Source: an uncultured Sinobacteraceae bacterium (GTDB lineage: Bacteria > Pseudomonadota > Gammaproteobacteria > Nevskiales > Nevskiaceae). From it: a stretch of DNA of 64,000 bases. The stretch spans positions 310,001 through 374,000 of the forward strand of contig CAIJRD010000012.1 in assembly GCA_903822975.1 (NCBI GenBank). Direction: 5' to 3'. The notes beneath the pieces are model-generated. The model was not told the origin of the DNA, made no database searches, and worked only from the letters and a program-made list of their open reading frames with translations. Position numbers and translations under genes: made by a program. How positions within the stretch are numbered: the first letter of the stretch is position 1; each line of letters begins with the position of its first letter. This document shows positions 61,312 to 64,000 of the stretch, in pieces.

Positions 61312-62768
61312 CCGAGCAGCTTTTCCTTCAGCAGCCGATTCACCGCATCCGGATTGGCCTTGCCTTGCGTCGCCTTCATCACCTGGCCGACGAAGAAACC
61401 GAACAACTTGTCTTTGCCGCTGCGATAGCCGGCGACCTGCTCCGGACTTTTTGCGATGACCTCGTCGATCGCCTTGATGATCGCGGACTCGTCGGTGATC
61501 TGCACCAGACCTTTGGCCTTGATGATGTCGTCCGCGCCGCCCTCGCCCGCGACCATCGCCTCGAACACATCCTTGGCGATCTTGCCGGAGATGGTCTTGT
61601 CGGCGATGCGCTGCAGCAGGCCGGCGAGCGCGACTGCAGAGATCGGTGAGGTGTCGATCTCCTTGCCGGACTTGTTCAGTACCGCGAGCAGATCGGTCGA
61701 TACCCAGTTCGCGCACAGCTTGGGATCCGCAGCCGATTCCTTGACGACGGTTTCGTAATACGCGGCGAGTTCGCGCGAGGAGGTCAGCGTCTTCGCGTCA
61801 TACGGCGACAGGCCGAAATCTTTTTCGAAGCGCGCGCGCTTGGCTTCCGGCAATTCCGGCAGGCTGCCGCGAATCGCATCGATGTAGTCCTGCGTGCAGA
61901 CCACCGGCAACAGATCCGGATCGGGAAAATAGCGATAGTCGTTGGCGTCTTCCTTCGAACGCATCGCGCGGGTTTCGCCACTGTCCGGATTGAACAGGCG
62001 CGTTTCCTGGCGAATCGTGCCGCCGCCTTCGATCACTTCGATCTGGCGACCGATCTCGTATTCGATTGCCTTTTCGACATAACGGAACGAGTTGACGTTC
62101 TTGGTCTCGGTGCGAGTACCGAACTTCGCCGCGCCGCGCTTGCGCACGGAAACGTTGGCATCGCAACGGAACGAGCCTTCCTGCATGTTGCCGTCGCACA
62201 CGCCCAGGTAAACCACCAGCTGGTGCAGCTTCTTCAGATACGCCACTGCTTCCTGCGCGGTGCGGATGTCCGGCTCAGAAACGATTTCGATCAGCGGCGT
62301 GCCGGCGCGGTTCAGGTCGATGCCGGTCGCGTTGGAAAAGTTTTCGTGCATCGACTTGCCCGCATCCTCTTCCAGATGCGCGCGCGTAATCCCGATGGTC
62401 TTGGTGCTGCCATCTTCCAGTTCGATCGTCAGCTTGCCTTCGTAGACAATCGGCAATTCGTACTGCGAGATCTGGTAGCCCTTCGGCAGATCGGGATAGA
62501 AATAATGCTTGCGCGCGAACACGCAGCGCTCGGCGATCTTGGCGTCGACCGAGAGTCCGAACGTCACCGCCTTGCGCACGGCGTCTTCGTTCAACACCGG
62601 CAGCACACCGGGCAGTGCGAGATCGACCGCGCAGGCCTGGGTATTCGGTTCGGCACCGTACTGGATCGCCGCACCGGAAAAGATTTTCGAATGCGTCATC
62701 AGCTGGCAATGCACTTCCAGACCGATCACGGCTTCCCATTCGGAGTTATGCAGGATGTCGTGCGCCAT
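61308..62768 (-). CDS. gatB: Asp-tRNA(Asn)/Glu-tRNA(Gln) amidotransferase subunit B
   Basis: 486 residues from ATG 62768, which overlaps the gatA stop by one base (TAATG). GatB binds the mischarged tRNA and activates its side chain with ATP for amidation by ammonia from GatA. Signatures are [60 protein letters not shown] and a C-terminal GatB/YqeY tail ([19 protein letters not shown]). The open frame above 62768 is not GatB-like. Presence of gatA/gatB means that Asn-tRNA or Gln-tRNA is made by the indirect route. gatC would be expected on the far side of gatA, outside the window. Confidence 0.97.
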   Translation of the reverse strand: MAHDILHNSEWEAVIGLEVHCQLMTHSKIFSGAAIQYGAEPNTQACAVDLALPGVLPVLNEDAVRKAVTFGLSVDAKIAERCVFARKHYFYPDLPKGYQISQYELPIVYEGKLTIELEDGSTKTIGITRAHLEEDAGKSMHENFSNATGIDLNRAGTPLIEIVSEPDIRTAQEAVAYLKKLHQLVVYLGVCDGNMQEGSFRCDANVSVRKRGAAKFGTRTETKNVNSFRYVEKAIEYEIGRQIEVIEGGGTIRQETRLFNPDSGETRAMRSKEDANDYRYFPDPDLLPVVCTQDYIDAIRGSLPELPEAKRARFEKDFGLSPYDAKTLTSSRELAAYYETVVKESAADPKLCANWVSTDLLAVLNKSGKEIDTSPISAVALAGLLQRIADKTISGKIAKDVFEAMVAGEGGADDIIKAKGLVQITDESAIIKAIDEVIAKSPEQVAGYRSGKDKLFGFFVGQVMKATQGKANPDAVNRLLKEKLLG

Positions 62769-64000
62769 TACTTGAATCCTTTTGGCGACTGCTTGTGGAA
62801 GTCGGTCGCCAGCTGATACTGGTGCGCGGCGTTGAGCATGCGCGCCTCCGAGAAGAAGTTGCCCATCAGCTGCATGCCGACCGGCAGCCCGTCGACGAAT
62901 CCACAAGGCAGGCTCATCGCCGGAATGCCGGCGAGGTTTGCGGCGATCGTGTAGATGTCGTTCATGTACATCGCAACCGGATCATCGGTCTTCGAACCGA
63001 TCTTGAACGCGGTGCCGGTCGCAGTCGGCCCCAGCACCAGGTCGACGGTTTCGAAGGCGCGCTTGAAATCCTCATAGATCAGGCGCCGCACTTTCTGTGC
63101 CTTCAGATAATAGGCATCGAAATAGCCGTGGCTGAGCACGTAGGTGCCGATCATGATGCGGCGCTGCACTTCGGCGCCGAAGCCTTCGCCGCGCGAGCGC
63201 TTGTAGAGTTCTTCCAGCGTCTTCGCGCCTTCGGCGCGATGGCCGTAGCGCACGCCGTCGAAGCGCGCGAGATTGCTCGAGGCTTCCGCCGGCGCGACGA
63301 CGTAGTACGTCGGCACCGACAACGGCGACGACGGCAGGCTGATGTCGTGCACGGTGGCGCCGAGTGCTTCGTACTGCTTGATTGCCGCCTCGATCAGCGT
63401 ACGCGCGCCGGGATCGAGTCCTTCGGCGAAATACTCTTTCGGCAGACCGATCTTGAGGCCCTTGATCGAGCCGTTCAACGCGGCGACGTAATCGTCGACC
63501 GGTCGATCGACGCTGGTCGAATCGCGCGGATCGAAGCCCGACATCGCCTGCAGCACGTAGGCCGCGTCTTCGGCAGAACGCGCGACCACGCCGGCCTGGT
63601 CGAGACTCGACGCGAACGCGATCATGCCGTAGCGCGACACGCGGCCGTAGGTCGGCTTGATGCCGGTGAGATTGGTCAGCGAGGCCGGCTGACGGATCGA
63701 ACCGCCTGTGTCGGTGGCGGTTGCGACCGGCGCAAGCCCGGCTGCGACCGCCGCAACCGAGCCGCCCGAGCTGCCGCCCGGCACGCGCTCCAGATCCCAG
63801 GGATTCTTGACGGGTCCGTAGAACGAGGTTTCGTTCGACGAGCCCATCGCAAACTCGTCCATGTTCGCCTTGCCCAGCATCACCATGCCGGCACCCTGCG
63901 GCGATGGCGCCTGCAGCTTGTCGACGATGGTGGCGTTGTACGGCGCGACGAAGCTATCCAGCATCTTCGAGCCGCAGCTGGTGCGCACGCCCTGCGTGCA
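62768..64000 (-). CDS. gatA: Asp-tRNA(Asn)/Glu-tRNA(Gln) amidotransferase subunit A (5' end missing)
   Basis: The frame is open to the right edge, so the first 75-85 residues are outside the window and 410 are visible. The amidase signature is clear: [20 protein letters not shown] and [16 protein letters not shown], carrying the cis-Ser and nucleophile Ser of the Ser-cisSer-Lys triad; the Lys lies in the missing part. [20 protein letters not shown] and a late [33 protein letters not shown] are family typical. GatA frees ammonia from glutamine or asparagine and passes it to GatB. Its stop overlaps the gatB start, so the pair is coupled. Confidence 0.96.
   Translation of the reverse strand, partial: CTQGVRTSCGSKMLDSFVAPYNATIVDKLQAPSPQGAGMVMLGKANMDEFAMGSSNETSFYGPVKNPWDLERVPGGSSGGSVAAVAAGLAPVATATDTGGSIRQPASLTNLTGIKPTYGRVSRYGMIAFASSLDQAGVVARSAEDAAYVLQAMSGFDPRDSTSVDRPVDDYVAALNGSIKGLKIGLPKEYFAEGLDPGARTLIEAAIKQYEALGATVHDISLPSSPLSVPTYYVVAPAEASSNLARFDGVRYGHRAEGAKTLEELYKRSRGEGFGAEVQRRIMIGTYVLSHGYFDAYYLKAQKVRRLIYEDFKRAFETVDLVLGPTATGTAFKIGSKTDDPVAMYMNDIYTIAANLAGIPAMSLPCGFVDGLPVGMQLMGNFFSEARMLNAAHQYQLATDFHKQSPKGFK

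Noticed and set aside
1..64000. Insertion sequence, prophage or integrative element
   Set aside because: No transposase, integrase, phage structural gene or terminal inverted repeat was recognised; the only repeat-flanked unit is the methyltransferase gene.

Overview
The window is a chromosomal stretch of a high-GC proteobacterium. The gene order cutA-dsbD(partial)-tlpA-aroQ-accB-accC-prmA-fis-purH, together with hslO, purU, gatB/gatA and a FadE/FadB/FadA set, points to a gammaproteobacterium, probably of the Xanthomonadales/Nevskiales type. That placement is inferred from synteny and protein look, not from a marker gene. No rRNA, tRNA, CRISPR, insertion sequence or prophage was recognised.

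Layout. 1-9983: accessory genes. These are the end of an endonuclease/phosphatase-fold gene, a TetR regulator divergent from a three-gene membrane operon with NorE/NorF-like (cytochrome oxidase subunit III/IV-like) proteins, an AT-richer O-methyltransferase flanked by two diverged copies of an intergenic repeat, a LysR regulator divergent from an NmrA-like reductase, a lone thiolase and a RibD/DHFR-fold protein. 10005-14525: a recent tandem duplication of a secreted repeat protein, then a secreted alpha/beta hydrolase with a clear terminator. 14738-21370, all on the minus strand: ilvD, a DJ-1/PfpI protein, an S41 peptidase lipoprotein, a 1-Cys peroxiredoxin and a MATE exporter. 21681-25174: an octamer tandem repeat directly before a hydrolase-cyclase fusion gene, then a PDZ/membrane/GAF-like protein. 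25194-28382: putA.

28580-35450 is the housekeeping core (cutA, an orphan DsbD alpha domain, tlpA-like, aroQ, accB, accC, prmA, fis, purH). 35628-38022 is an ECF sigma factor, anti-sigma and DUF4097-like cassette on the minus strand with overlapping genes. 38169-41018 holds a phosphoesterase, a LysE exporter, a hydrolase and a DUF2007/zinc-ribbon protein. 41112-47796 is a fatty-acid beta-oxidation locus: a TetR regulator divergent from thiolase, FadB-like and FadE-like genes, with matching palindromes in the shared promoter region and a strong terminator. An acyl-CoA synthetase follows at 49079.

50882-58947 holds cell-envelope genes: a WxPGxW repeat protein, purU, a thioredoxin/repeat protein, a cyclopropane-synthase-like methyltransferase with a DUF1295 membrane enzyme, and a lipoprotein/OmpA pair. 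The window closes with a SET-domain protein, hslO, a small periplasmic protein and gatB-gatA (cut at the right edge).

The most unusual points are the stand-alone DsbD alpha domain where a full dsbD would be expected, the hydrolase-cyclase fusion that has lost its hydrolase nucleophile and starts just after a nine-copy octamer repeat, the paired TetR palindromes at the fatty-acid locus, the repeat-flanked O-methyltransferase, the tandem secreted-protein duplication, and several unrelated short tandem repeats in intergenic DNA.
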